Source of the DNA: Prochlorococcus sp. AG-347-I15
Lineage (GTDB): Bacteria > Cyanobacteriota > Cyanobacteriia > PCC-6307 > Cyanobiaceae
DNA: 64,000 nt
Assembly (NCBI GenBank): GCA_003281585.1
Contig: QCBN01000001.1
Coordinates: 294,247-358,246, forward strand
Reading direction: 5' to 3'
Shown here: piece by piece, positions 29,713-39,473 of the stretch
Layout: each line of letters starts with the position of its first letter
Position numbering within the stretch: position 1 is the stretch's first letter
Translations under genes and position numbers: made by a program
Notes under the pieces: model-generated
The model's input: the letters and a program-made list of their open reading frames with translations, nothing else
The model's database searches: none
Told to the model about the DNA's origin: nothing

Positions 29713-29874
29713 AGATATTTAAACTTAAAATTGATTTATAAAAACTTCACATTATCGTCTAGTTCTAACAAAAACATTAATAAATCACAGTAATAGAAAA
29801 AATTTAAAAGGCTAAAATTTTTATTTTTATTATTATATTTTCATAGTTTATCTCACAAACGTTAAGAGATCGAA

Positions 29875-31014
29875 ATGTCCAAAGATATGAAGTTTAATTT
29901 CTTAAACTCTGATGAAGAAGAAAGATATCAAAAACATTTCACCCTTAAAGAGATAGGTTATGAAGGTCAACTATATCTTAAAAACAGCTCAGTGTTATGC
30001 ATTGGTGCAGGTGGGCTTGGGTCTTCCGTTTTGCTTTATTTAGCTGCAGCAGGAATTGGAAGAATTGGAATAGTTGATAACGATCAAGTTGAAAAGTCCA
30101 ATCTCCAGAGACAGATAATTCATGAAACAAATACTATTGGTAATCTTAAAATTGATTCTGCCAGGGAAAGAATTAAAAAACTCAATCCTAATTGTGAAAT
30201 ATTGAACTTTTCAAAGAGAATTAATCCTAAAAATGCTCTTGAATTAATAAAGGAATTTGATGTTATTTGCGATTGCTCGGATAATTTTGGCACAAGATAT
30301 TTAATAAATGATTCATGCCTCATATTAAATAAACCCCTAGTTTTTGGAAGTGTGCAAGGCTTTGAAGGGCAAGTGAGTGTTTTCAATTTATATAAAAATA
30401 GTCCTAATTTAAGAGACTTACTTCCAGAATCACCTTCAAAAAATGCTGCCCCAAGTTGTGCAGAATACGGTGTTGTAGGTGTTTCAACAGGTTTAATAGG
30501 AGTTCTTCAGGTTAATGAAATTATCAAAATCATTTTAAAAAAAGGTGAAATTTTAGATGGGAAGATTTTAATTTTTGATCTATTGAATATGAATATGAAA
30601 AAATTACAACTAAAAAGTGATCATTTAAATAAACGAATAAAAAATCTGTCTCAGTTTGAGAGCTTTTATAATAGTGATGAGTATTGTGAGAAAAACTATG
30701 AAATTAACAGCATTAATGCTAATGAATTTAATAGTTTATACAAGGCAAAAGCCAACAAAATTCTTTTAATTGATGTTAGAGAAAATGAGGAATTTTCTAC
30801 ATCTGCAATAGAGGGATCTATCTCAATTCCCTTGAGTCATTTGAAACAAGAATCCGACTTAAAATTTATTCAAAAAGAAAGTTTAAATAAAGAGGTTTTC
30901 ACTATATGTAAATCGGGGAAACGTTCTGCAAAAGCTTCAAGAATCTTGTCTAAATTCAAAATTCAGTCAAGATCTATAGAAGGCGGCATTGAAAAGATAA
31001 AAAAAATATTGTGA
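29875..31014 (+). CDS. moeB: MoeB/ThiF-type adenylyltransferase with C-terminal rhodanese
   Basis: Activates the C-terminus of a ubiquitin-like sulfur carrier (MoaD or ThiS) and passes sulfur to it. The ATP-binding GAGGLGSS is at residues 44-51, an adenylation loop with SNLQRQ follows, and PSCAEYGVVGV carries the conserved Cys. The usual zinc CxxC pairs are not visible. A rhodanese domain fills the last ~95 residues, with the active loop CKSGKRS. The fusion is common in cyanobacteria and lets one protein serve molybdopterin and thiamine/tRNA sulfur transfer. Confidence 0.88.
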   Translation: MSKDMKFNFLNSDEEERYQKHFTLKEIGYEGQLYLKNSSVLCIGAGGLGSSVLLYLAAAGIGRIGIVDNDQVEKSNLQRQIIHETNTIGNLKIDSARERIKKLNPNCEILNFSKRINPKNALELIKEFDVICDCSDNFGTRYLINDSCLILNKPLVFGSVQGFEGQVSVFNLYKNSPNLRDLLPESPSKNAAPSCAEYGVVGVSTGLIGVLQVNEIIKIILKKGEILDGKILIFDLLNMNMKKLQLKSDHLNKRIKNLSQFESFYNSDEYCEKNYEINSINANEFNSLYKAKANKILLIDVRENEEFSTSAIEGSISIPLSHLKQESDLKFIQKESLNKEVFTICKSGKRSAKASRILSKFKIQSRSIEGGIEKIKKIL

Positions 31015-31038
31015 AATTAAATTTTTAAGAATCAATAT

Positions 31039-32199
31039 TTAGTAATCTACACCTCTTTTTAAATCAACTCCCAAATTCGCGTAATGCTTATGACAGACCA
31101 TTTCGGAGTAAACATCAGCGAGTTCAAAGTATGAAGGTTCATTTTTGCATCTACCAGTAATAATTACTTCTGTTTCTGCTGGTTTTTTTAAAAGCGTTTG
31201 ATATATTGATTCCTCAGGGAGAAGCTCTAAATCAACAGTTGGGTTTAATTCATCCAAAATAATTGTTTTATACAAACCACTCAAAATAGCAGCTTTAGCT
31301 ATTTCCCATGCTCTTTCAGCCTCAACATAATCAATTGGTTGTTGCTGGCCTCTCCACACGATCGCATCTCTTCCTGAGCGCAAATGATCTACCAAATGAG
31401 GGTAACTCTCTCTCAAAGCCTCTATAGCAGCATCTTCGGTATAACCATTTCCACCTTTTAACCACTGTAATATTAAAACTCTATGACTTTTATCTTGAGA
31501 TATTCCTTTACCGATAGCTTGAAGAGCCTTACCGAGTGCACTTGTGGATTTACCCTTTCCTTCACCAGTATAAATCTCAATTCCACCGCTAGAAATGCTT
31601 TGTTTTCTTAGTTCTGATAAGTCTCCTATCGAACGTGGTCTCATTTCTGAATGGAGTTGAGATATTCTTACCAAAGAGGGCGGGGCTGCCCTTCCAGTAA
31701 TAATTATTTCTAATCCATCTGGACGATTTTGAAGAGAATCAACTACTTCATTGATATCAAGCATTCCTAAATCAAGAACTGGATTCAACTCATCGAGTAC
31801 AACTACAGAATAAAGAGAACTAGCAATTGCTCCTTTAGCAATATTCCAACCTCTTTCGGCCTCACCAACATCAAACTTTGTCACTTGGTCAGCAGTAAAG
31901 AATTCAGATCTTCCTGTCCTTACATGGTCAATTAAATGTGGAAAGCCTCTTTGTAAAGCCTCTATAGCTGAATCTTCGTCATATGGCCTCTCAGGTCCTT
32001 TTAAAAATCTTAGAAGTAAAACTCTTGACTGTCTTTTTTCGCATATTCCTAATCCTATTGTCCTGAGAACTACTCCCAATGCAGCCTGGCTTTTTCCCTT
32101 ACCCTCTCCATCATAAATATGTAATTGACCTTTTGATCTCTCTTGACTGTCACTTGCTGTGACAATTCCAATTCCTCTATTTCTACTCGTATTGGTCAA
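31039..32199 (-). CDS. cobO: Tandem-duplicated CobO-type P-loop protein
   Basis: Two full CobO/BtuR (cob(I)yrinic acid a,c-diamide adenosyltransferase) domains in one 386-residue chain. Repeat 1 covers about residues 24-188 (P-loop GEGKGKS 31-37, VLDELNPVLDLG about 134-145) and repeat 2 about 205-370 (P-loop GEGKGKS 212-218, ILDELNPTVDL). Both keep the conserved ATP-site motifs. It probably attaches the adenosyl group in B12 synthesis, possibly as a pseudo-dimer. The start is TTG. It is divergent from larE. Confidence 0.82.
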   Translation of the reverse strand: MTNTSRNRGIGIVTASDSQERSKGQLHIYDGEGKGKSQAALGVVLRTIGLGICEKRQSRVLLLRFLKGPERPYDEDSAIEALQRGFPHLIDHVRTGRSEFFTADQVTKFDVGEAERGWNIAKGAIASSLYSVVVLDELNPVLDLGMLDINEVVDSLQNRPDGLEIIITGRAAPPSLVRISQLHSEMRPRSIGDLSELRKQSISSGGIEIYTGEGKGKSTSALGKALQAIGKGISQDKSHRVLILQWLKGGNGYTEDAAIEALRESYPHLVDHLRSGRDAIVWRGQQQPIDYVEAERAWEIAKAAILSGLYKTIILDELNPTVDLELLPEESIYQTLLKKPAETEVIITGRCKNEPSYFELADVYSEMVCHKHYANLGVDLKRGVDY

Positions 32200-32270
32200 T
32201 TGAACAAAATTAGTAATTTTAATCTAAGATATAGATTAAGAATATTATTAAAAATTTAATAATAAATTCA

Positions 32271-32284
32271 ACCTATTCATAGGT
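32271..32284. promoter_or_regulatory. Palindrome upstream of larE
   Basis: ACCTAT-TC-ATAGGT, a perfect 6+6 dyad about 24 bases before the larE ATG in the cobO/larE divergent gap. A second dyad, ATTATTAAA-AA-TTTAATAAT, lies at 32244-32263 but is all A/T. Possible operator; no known regulator consensus recognised. Confidence 0.3.
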
Positions 32285-32308
32285 AATTTGAATTTTAAAG
32301 TAATTAGC

Positions 32309-33133
32309 ATGTTCAATCAACTAGAAATTCTCTCTGATGAACAAAGTGAAAAGCTTTATACAATTAGAAGATACATTAAGAATCTTGATAGTGTTTGTAT
32401 TGCTTATTCCGGTGGAGTTGACAGTACATTAGTAGCATCATTAGCATTCGAGCAATTAGGTAGCAAAGCAGTTGCTATTACTGGAATTTCTCCCGCATTA
32501 GCCAATACTCTTCGTGAAGAAGCAAGAAGGCAAGCAAAATGGATTGGAGTAAAGCATTTAGAAATTAAAACATCAGAATTAGAACAATCAAGTTACAGTA
32601 AAAATCCTGAGGATAGGTGCTTTGCATGCAAAAAAGAGCTTCACAAACATACAACCTACCTCTCTAAAAAACTTAATTACAAGATTGTTTTAGATGGAGT
32701 CAATCTGGATGATCTTAAAGATTACAGACCAGGTATACAAGCCTCAAAACAAGCAGGAGTTATCTCTCCCCTTGCAAAATTTAAAATCTCAAAACAAGAC
32801 ATTAGAGATATATCAAGAGCATTGGGTTTTCCTTGGTGGGATAAACCTGCTCAACCTTGCTTATCATCAAGATTTCCTTATGGCCATGAAATAACTAGTG
32901 AAAGGCTAAAAATGGTTGAGAAAGCAGAAGAATATCTTAAAGAATGTGGATTATCGGAGGTTAGAGTTAGATGCCAAGGCTCAACTGCAAGAATAGAAAT
33001 TCCCCAAGATGAATTAAAGAATTTTTTTAACAAATATAATTTCAGTGAATTAGTTCAGTATTTTTCTAATTTAGGATTTAATTGTACAAGTTTAGATCTT
33101 GAGGGACTAGTAAGCGGAAAATTAAATAGGTAA
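32309..33133 (+). CDS. larE: LarE-like ATP-dependent sacrificial sulfur transferase
   Basis: PP-loop ATP pyrophosphatase, 274 residues. AYSGGVDSTLVAS is the PP-loop about residue 33. DRCFACKKEL and PCLSSRFPYG carry conserved Cys; in LarE the sulfur-donating Cys sits in the latter segment, as I remember the family. LarE gives its own Cys sulfur to the nickel-pincer nucleotide cofactor of lactate racemase, but larA, larB and larC are not in this window. An upstream TTG at 32288 is possible; I chose the ATG. Confidence 0.8.
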   Translation: MFNQLEILSDEQSEKLYTIRRYIKNLDSVCIAYSGGVDSTLVASLAFEQLGSKAVAITGISPALANTLREEARRQAKWIGVKHLEIKTSELEQSSYSKNPEDRCFACKKELHKHTTYLSKKLNYKIVLDGVNLDDLKDYRPGIQASKQAGVISPLAKFKISKQDIRDISRALGFPWWDKPAQPCLSSRFPYGHEITSERLKMVEKAEEYLKECGLSEVRVRCQGSTARIEIPQDELKNFFNKYNFSELVQYFSNLGFNCTSLDLEGLVSGKLNR

Positions 33134-33139
33134 ATATTG

Positions 33140-33574
33140 TCAAACAACCGTTCTGATCTCTTTAGAGACTTCTGAAGGTGGATTTCGCTCAATAACACGC
33201 AAAGAATGTTCTTTAGCAATCAAAGATTTAATTAAATATTGACTAGCTTGTTCAGGCATCATATTTTTGCCACATGTAAAAATATCGACTGCAGAATAAT
33301 TAGATTCAGGCCAAGTATGTATTGAAATATGAGATTCTGCCAATAATGCTATTGCCGTAACCCCCTGAGGCTCAAATTTATTACTAATCAAATTCAAGAC
33401 AGTTGCATTTGCCAATTTAGCAGCTCTATTTAAAATACAGCGCAAAAAGGATTCGTCATTTAATTTTTCGCGATCGCATCTATAAAGTTCCAATAAAAGA
33501 TGTTTACTTTGATGACTTAATTTTTGCTCATCACTTAACGAACTTAAAATTTGACTTTTTTTGTAGATTTCCAT
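33140..33574 (-). CDS. speD: S-adenosylmethionine decarboxylase proenzyme
   Basis: Makes decarboxylated SAM, the aminopropyl donor for spermidine. The self-cleavage site is Glu80-Ser81 in LAESHISIHTWPE, which generates the pyruvoyl group; the catalytic His and the later FTCG Cys are present. Length 144 suits the prokaryotic short form, slightly extended at the N-terminus. It converges with larE, 6 bases apart. Confidence 0.92.
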   Translation of the reverse strand: MEIYKKSQILSSLSDEQKLSHQSKHLLLELYRCDREKLNDESFLRCILNRAAKLANATVLNLISNKFEPQGVTAIALLAESHISIHTWPESNYSAVDIFTCGKNMMPEQASQYLIKSLIAKEHSLRVIERNPPSEVSKEIRTVV

Positions 33575-33627
33575 TTAAGAAATTTATATGAAATTGAGAT
33601 TAGCTAAAAATCATGCCTTTTTTAAAA

Positions 33628-34732
33628 TTATAAGTGAATCATTTGTGACGAGCCTAAGAAGGACTGATTAAATTTATCTAAATGTGTCGCACTTATAAAA
33701 CATTGACTATCTTTGCCAACAGAATTTAATAACAAATTTTGCCTGGTTAAATCTAATTCCGCCAAGACATCATCCAATATAAGTATTGGAGGAACATTTA
33801 ATGTTTTAGTTAATAAATCTAGTTCAGCCATCTTTAAAGCCAAGATAAAAGTCCTTTGCTGTCCTGAAGAACCATATTTTCTTACTGAAACATTATTGAT
33901 TAGAAACTCAACATCATCACGATGTGGTCCAAAATTACATTTACCAGTCAATGCTTCTATTGAACGCTGATTTAAGAGTTGTTCTGCTATTTTTTTACTT
34001 ATAACTTCTTCTTCTTCTTCTTCTGGACTTATATTTTGTATCCCCGAAAGATAATTTATGTCTATTTGCTCTTGAGATTTACTTAGATGATTATGCCAAT
34101 ATTCAACATATGGTTTTATCTTTAATAAGGCTCTTCTTCTCCGCCTAAAAATTCTTGTACTTATTATTGACATTTGAATATCAAAGCTTTCAACAATATC
34201 TGTGGATTGGGTTTTTAAGAAACTTTCCGAACGCCAAAAATGACTTCTTTGTTTTAAAAGCCTGTTAAATCTACTTATCAGGTCTAAATATACTGGTTCA
34301 AGCTGAGATACGACTTTATCAATCCATGTTCTTCGATAACTGGGTTCACTTTTAACAATATCTATATCATTAGAACAGAAACATACACTTCGGATATAAT
34401 TCTTTATTTCACTTTGTTTTTTCAAGATTGATTCATTGACATAAATTCTTTTAGGACCTTTTCGGAATAAATTTAACTTTAAATCGTCTTTAAAATTTAT
34501 CTGTCCAATAACTACAGCCATATCACTATCGTTCTCTATTAAATCTTTATCGCTTAGTGCTCTATTGGATTTTAATTGACTTAAAAATTCAACCGATTCA
34601 AGTAAATTTGACTTGCCAACACCATTGCAGCCTAGAACAATTGCTCTTTGCTCTTTTAGATCAATTTCAAAACTTTTATGGTTCCGAAAATTTTTAATTT
34701 TTAATTTATTTAAAAAAATTTTTTTTGTGCAT
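33628..34732 (-). CDS. recF: RecF with a disrupted or non-canonical start
   Basis: DNA replication/repair ATPase that loads RecA at gaps. Walker A is LGCNGVGKSN near the N-terminus; the SMC-like signature SSGQQRTF and Walker B PPILILDDVLAELD are intact. The first in-frame ATG (34521) would cut off the P-loop, so it cannot be the functional start. Upstream, the frame runs through KLKIKNFRNHKSF, the proper RecF N-terminus, to a stop with no ATG, GTG or TTG. Either an ATT codon at 34719 is used, or one base too many in an A8 run (34719-34726 region) hides an ATG at 34732 (MHKKIFLNKLK). A (GAA)6 Glu tract lies at 34006-34023. Confidence 0.78.
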
Positions 34733-34796
34733 TCATTAATTAAATTAGCTAAGTTTAAAATATTTAGATTTTCTTTAAAGAAATTGAAAAATTAAA

Positions 34797-34870
34797 GGGC
34801 ATGTAGCTCAGTTGGATAGAGCATCAGATTCCGGTTCTGAGAGTCGGGGGTTCGAATCCCTCCATGCTCG
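34797..34870 (+). tRNA. tRNA-Arg(CCG)
   Basis: 74 nt; acceptor GGGCATG/CATGCTC with one G-U pair and discriminator G. The anticodon stem TCAGA/TCTGA encloses TTCCGGT, anticodon CCG. T-arm GGTTCGAATCC. CCA is not encoded. It sits between recF and a GNAT gene, both on the other strand. Confidence 0.96.
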
Positions 34871-34881
34871 TAAAATGATTT

Positions 34882-35328
34882 TTAAAGTTTATAGCCCATT
34901 ACTCTGATTCCATTTGGATCTAGTATGAATCCATTTTCCTCTAAACTTATAAACGAAGATGCTGGAGCCTGTACAGAAATACTGCATCCTGGCATTTCTC
35001 TATTTATTTTCTCAAGAGTTACTTGAAGCAATATTGAATAATAAAGTTGCTGATTATTCCCTGGTAATGCGCTTAAATTCCACAAGTTAGCATTCAATCC
35101 CCTGTCGGAAGTGACCCTTACAAAGCCATATAGTTTATTTTTTATTTCACTCTGTATTGTAAAAAAGAAATTACTTTTCTGAATAGCTTCAGAAAGAGGC
35201 TTTATTGGAAATGTATCACAACCACAATTCGCTAGAAGTTTGTTAACTTCTTTAGCTAATGGTAATTGAGAAGAGTTAACAAAATAACCTTCTGGAAGAA
35301 CAAGTTTTTTTTTAGAAAAATATTGCAA
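34882..35328 (-). CDS. GNAT-family N-acetyltransferase-like protein
   Basis: 148 residues. GNAT-like order: YGFVRVTSDRGLNANLWNLSALPGNNQQLYYSILLQ resembles the beta4 and acetyl-CoA-binding region, though the classic Q/RxxGxG/A loop is weak. The C-terminal EENGFILDPNGIRVMGYKL matches the family end. A cyanobacterial conserved protein without known substrate. Only 3 bases separate it from ppc, so it is likely cotranscribed. Confidence 0.65.
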   Translation of the reverse strand: MQYFSKKKLVLPEGYFVNSSQLPLAKEVNKLLANCGCDTFPIKPLSEAIQKSNFFFTIQSEIKNKLYGFVRVTSDRGLNANLWNLSALPGNNQQLYYSILLQVTLEKINREMPGCSISVQAPASSFISLEENGFILDPNGIRVMGYKL

Positions 35329-35331
35329 TTA

Positions 35332-38301
35332 TCAACCTGTATTTCTCATACCAGCTGCTATCCCATTAATGGTTAAAAGTGCTCCCCTCAATAGTTCACT
35401 TCTGCTGTAAGCTCTTCTAGATTCATCTTTATCTATAATAAATTCTCTTATTGGAGGTTGTCTTGTCTGGTCTCTTAATCTTCTTAGAAGTGAAACCTGC
35501 AAAAAACCTAATGGAATAATTGTCTTATTTCTCAAGCTTACTGATGATTTCAAGTCTTTATCAGATTCTAGGAGCTTATTTTTACCAGTAATTTCAAGTA
35601 TTAAAGATTTAGTAAGATTATATTCTTTAGAAATTACTTCAAAAATATCATCAAAAGAATCTTTATTTTCTTTACTGCCAAGAGTATCAACATAATATCT
35701 AGCAACTTCCAGATCAACCTTCGATAATGTCATTTCCACCTTAGATATAAGCATCCTAAAAAATGGCCATCTTTGATGCAGAACTCTTAATAGTTCAATT
35801 TGTTGTGGGTCTGAATTTAATTCAGATGACAATGCAGTACCTACTCCAAACCAACTTGGCAAAAGAAATCTACTTTGTGTCCAACCAAATACCCATGGAA
35901 TAGCTCTTAAACTTGACAAATCTTTTGCACCTTTTTTTCTTCTAGCGGGCCTACTAGATATCTGTAATTTACTTATTTCTTCTATTGGAGTGACCTCTTG
36001 AAAGAAATTTAACAAATCAGGATTCTCATGCACTAATTTTCTGTAATGAGACCTTGATGTTTCTGCCAACCTAGACATTAATTGATTCCATTCTGGAGTA
36101 GCGTCAAGTCTATTATTTACCAAACTATTTTGGATTACCGCTGTAGTTACAGTCTCAAGATTGTACAAAGCCAGTTCGGGAAGACTATATTTAGAAGCCA
36201 AAACTTCACCTTGTTCTGTTATTTTTATTCGTCCTTTTAGAGTGCCGCTTGGTTGAGCCAATATTGCCTGATAGGCTGGTCCTCCTCCTCTCCCTACAGA
36301 ACCACCTCTTCCATGAAAAAGTCTTAACAATATGTTATTTCTACTTGAGAGATTTTGAAGAGCAATTTGGGCTCTATGAATTTCCCAATTACTAGAAACA
36401 AATCCTGAATCTTTATTACTATCAGAATATCCAAGCATTAATTCTTGCAGAGGTTTAAAAGATTCTCCTACTTTTGGCAATAATGCTTTATAGAAATCCA
36501 ATTTAAACAACTTTTCCATTACTTCTGGTGCACTTTTAAGGTCTTCAACAGTTTCAAAAAGAGGAACAACTAATAATTTTGACTTTTGTGAATTTTGATC
36601 AAGAAGTCCCATTTCTTTTGCCAGTAAGTGAACTTCAAGCAAATCAGATGCACTATGACTCATGGAAATTACATAAGAATGACAAATGCGACTTCCAAAT
36701 TCTTGCTGTAGTCTCTTAACCATTTTAAAAACTGAAAAGGTTTCTTCTGTAGTTTTTGTCCAGTTAACTTCAGATGGAATTAAAGGCCTTTTTGTATTTA
36801 ATTCGTCTATAAGCCATTTGATTTTCTCTTCCTCAGACATTTGGTCATATTGAATAGATAAATCAAGATACTTTGTAAGCTCTTGTATAGCGTCACTATG
36901 CCTTGTACTCTCTTGACGAATATCTAAACTTGCTAAAGAAAATCCAAAAATATGAACCTGAGTAAGTAAGTTGTTTACAGACTCACAAGTTAAATCTGTA
37001 CTAATTAAGCTATTTTTAATAAGTTCTAGATCATATGTAAATTCGTTTACTGACTTGTAATATAAATTTTCAACTTTATCTAGATTTTTGTTATCAATTT
37101 CTCCTTCCAATTCAAATTTCCACCCACTATCAGCTAATAAATTATTTCTTTCTTGTGTTAACCTTAATTTCTCTAAAATATAACTTAATTTTAATCTATA
37201 GGGTTCTGATCTATACCTTGTGGCTCTAGCTTCATATATTTCAGGAAACTTAACCCTGTCAGTTTCGAGTGACTCTAATAAGGAGGAACTTACTTGACTC
37301 CATTGCATTGACACACTTAATTGATCTCTAAGATTAGACGTCGCAATAATATATCTTTCCAACATCAACTGCCTTTGATAGCAAGCAGTTCTCCATGTTA
37401 TCTCCGGAGTTACTGATGGATTACCGTCCCTATCAGAGCCTACCCAAGAACCGAAGTTACAAAAAGATTCAGGGGGCAACTGAACATCTGGATAATTTTC
37501 GGTAAGTGCTTCAGCTATCCTGCCTCTCAATTGAGGCATCGCATTAAATAAAACTTGCTGAAAATAATGTAAGGCATAATCAACTTCATCTAAAACTGAA
37601 GGTTTAAATTGGTGTAATTCATCTGTTCTCCACCAAAGTCTTACTTCCTCTTTTAATTGTGTTTTTAGAGAATTTTTTTCTTCATTTGTAAGAAATTGCT
37701 CAATTTGTATTTTTTTCAACAAATTTGCTACTCTTGTTTGCTTGTGTCTAATCGTATGTCTTACTATCTCCGTCGGATGTGCAGTAAAAACTAAACGTAT
37801 ATCCATTTCTTGCAATAACTCTTCTAATTTACCTGGTGGTACATTCAATTTCCTCAGCCTGTAAAATAATTCTCTAAAAGTTACTGGAGCATTTTGCCTA
37901 GCCAACGCTGGGGCAAAAGGATCAAGATTATCTGGGGATTTTTGAACATCCTTATTTGTAAAGCTTTGAATATATCTATCTTCCTCAACTCTTTGTTCTA
38001 AAATATTCACGAGTTGAAAATATAATGAAAACGCCCTTGCTGCAGCTATGGATTCTGCTAAATCCATAGAATTTACAATATCAACTATTTCATTTTTAAA
38101 AGTTTTTGAACTATCACCATCAATTTGTTTTGAATAACTTAATTCTTTAAGCTGTATCAATCTCTCTGCTTGATCATCTGGGCATTCTTCTCTGAGGACA
38201 GATTCCCAGAGATCCTCAATTAAAAGACGATTTTTATCAAGTGGATCATTGTTACTTATCAGATCCACGTTATTATTTTTTATCTGTCGAAAAGATTCCA
38301 T
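35332..38301 (-). CDS. ppc: Phosphoenolpyruvate carboxylase
   Basis: Anaplerotic CO2 (bicarbonate) fixation on PEP to oxaloacetate, feeding the incomplete TCA cycle and aspartate family. 989 residues, normal for cyanobacteria. The catalytic His lies in [13 protein letters not shown], the second active region is [14 protein letters not shown], and [16 protein letters not shown] is the Gly-rich loop. The C-terminus ends in NTG, the conserved C-terminal motif. It follows gshA, 62 bases apart. Confidence 0.97.
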   Translation of the reverse strand: MESFRQIKNNNVDLISNNDPLDKNRLLIEDLWESVLREECPDDQAERLIQLKELSYSKQIDGDSSKTFKNEIVDIVNSMDLAESIAAARAFSLYFQLVNILEQRVEEDRYIQSFTNKDVQKSPDNLDPFAPALARQNAPVTFRELFYRLRKLNVPPGKLEELLQEMDIRLVFTAHPTEIVRHTIRHKQTRVANLLKKIQIEQFLTNEEKNSLKTQLKEEVRLWWRTDELHQFKPSVLDEVDYALHYFQQVLFNAMPQLRGRIAEALTENYPDVQLPPESFCNFGSWVGSDRDGNPSVTPEITWRTACYQRQLMLERYIIATSNLRDQLSVSMQWSQVSSSLLESLETDRVKFPEIYEARATRYRSEPYRLKLSYILEKLRLTQERNNLLADSGWKFELEGEIDNKNLDKVENLYYKSVNEFTYDLELIKNSLISTDLTCESVNNLLTQVHIFGFSLASLDIRQESTRHSDAIQELTKYLDLSIQYDQMSEEEKIKWLIDELNTKRPLIPSEVNWTKTTEETFSVFKMVKRLQQEFGSRICHSYVISMSHSASDLLEVHLLAKEMGLLDQNSQKSKLLVVPLFETVEDLKSAPEVMEKLFKLDFYKALLPKVGESFKPLQELMLGYSDSNKDSGFVSSNWEIHRAQIALQNLSSRNNILLRLFHGRGGSVGRGGGPAYQAILAQPSGTLKGRIKITEQGEVLASKYSLPELALYNLETVTTAVIQNSLVNNRLDATPEWNQLMSRLAETSRSHYRKLVHENPDLLNFFQEVTPIEEISKLQISSRPARRKKGAKDLSSLRAIPWVFGWTQSRFLLPSWFGVGTALSSELNSDPQQIELLRVLHQRWPFFRMLISKVEMTLSKVDLEVARYYVDTLGSKENKDSFDDIFEVISKEYNLTKSLILEITGKNKLLESDKDLKSSVSLRNKTIIPLGFLQVSLLRRLRDQTRQPPIREFIIDKDESRRAYSRSELLRGALLTINGIAAGMRNTG

Positions 38302-38363
38302 ATAATCATTATGTCACAACTGAAAATGTTCAGATCAAATGTTTATTTAAATAATCAAACATT

Positions 38364-39473
38364 CTAAGCCTCACTCCTAATCATATCTTCGATAGAAATT
38401 TTCATTATCTGTTCAATAGAAAGACCTTTTTCATATTGATTTATCCATTTCATAGATTGATTGCCTTCTTCAAGCACTTTGTAGATAGGATCTAAAAGAT
38501 GTTTCATACCAAAATTTTCTGCTGTGGATGATAAATCTGATAATAAGTTTTGAATCCATTCTCTACAAATAACTCTTTGGCCATCTTGCCAGTGAATTAA
38601 CTCTGAATTCAGACTATCTTTAGCAGCATTAATTTCATTTTGATCACATATTTCTGACAACTCATCCATAGAAAAAGTACTAGCATACATAGGATCTAAG
38701 GTACTTATATTTTCAAAAAGATTTAAAATCCTTAGTTCTATCATGGCAGTTATCCCTAAAAGCAGATTAATATCGTAAACAAAATCACAAATTCTTAGTT
38801 CCAAACGATCAAGAATTAAAGGTCTTTGGGGCCCATTTGGTCGGATTGAAGACCAAAAATGCCTTATATTTTGCATGTTTTTATTAGATATATTTTCCTC
38901 TATCCAGTCGATATAAGAATTATGATTTACAAAAAAAGGAACCTCTCTTGGTGTTTTAGGAAACTGGATCCATCTCTGAGAGTGATTATTCGTAATTTTA
39001 TTATTTAAAAAAGGTGAACTAGCACTTAGGGATAGATAAAGAGCAGCTTCAGATCTTATAAGTCTTATAGCTGTAAAGAGTTTATCTAAATCATCTATTC
39101 CTATGTTTATATGGACACTTGAAGTTGCAATAGATATTCCATAATTATCTTGAATAAATTGATGATAGACGTTGTCAATATCAGATCTTTGAAATTGAAT
39201 ATCATGTTTAAAACAAAGAGTGGATGAAGGAATGATTGTTAAATTTTTTGTGTTTAGCCACTTTCTTAACTTTTTTCTTGGAGTTATTAATTTCTCATAT
39301 AAAGAACTGTAGTCTTTTTCAGGTGTTGTTATGTATTCAATATTTCTGTTATCTGGCTCTTTTACAAAATCAGGAAATATTTTCTCAATTTCATCCGAAA
39401 CACCAATATGAGAATTTAAAGAACCTGTAAAAAGTTCCACCTCAAAACCTTTATAAAGATTATTTTTACTCAT
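38364..39473 (-). CDS. gshA: Glutamate-cysteine ligase (cyanobacterial type)
   Basis: First step of glutathione synthesis. 369 residues; the FEVELFTG start with catalytic Glu, SSVHINIGI and LILDRLELRICD match the cyanobacterial GshA family (TIGR02048), distinct from the E. coli form. Its ATG immediately follows the trpE stop with no spacer, so translation is probably coupled. Confidence 0.88.
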   Translation of the reverse strand: MSKNNLYKGFEVELFTGSLNSHIGVSDEIEKIFPDFVKEPDNRNIEYITTPEKDYSSLYEKLITPRKKLRKWLNTKNLTIIPSSTLCFKHDIQFQRSDIDNVYHQFIQDNYGISIATSSVHINIGIDDLDKLFTAIRLIRSEAALYLSLSASSPFLNNKITNNHSQRWIQFPKTPREVPFFVNHNSYIDWIEENISNKNMQNIRHFWSSIRPNGPQRPLILDRLELRICDFVYDINLLLGITAMIELRILNLFENISTLDPMYASTFSMDELSEICDQNEINAAKDSLNSELIHWQDGQRVICREWIQNLLSDLSSTAENFGMKHLLDPIYKVLEEGNQSMKWINQYEKGLSIEQIMKISIEDMIRSEA

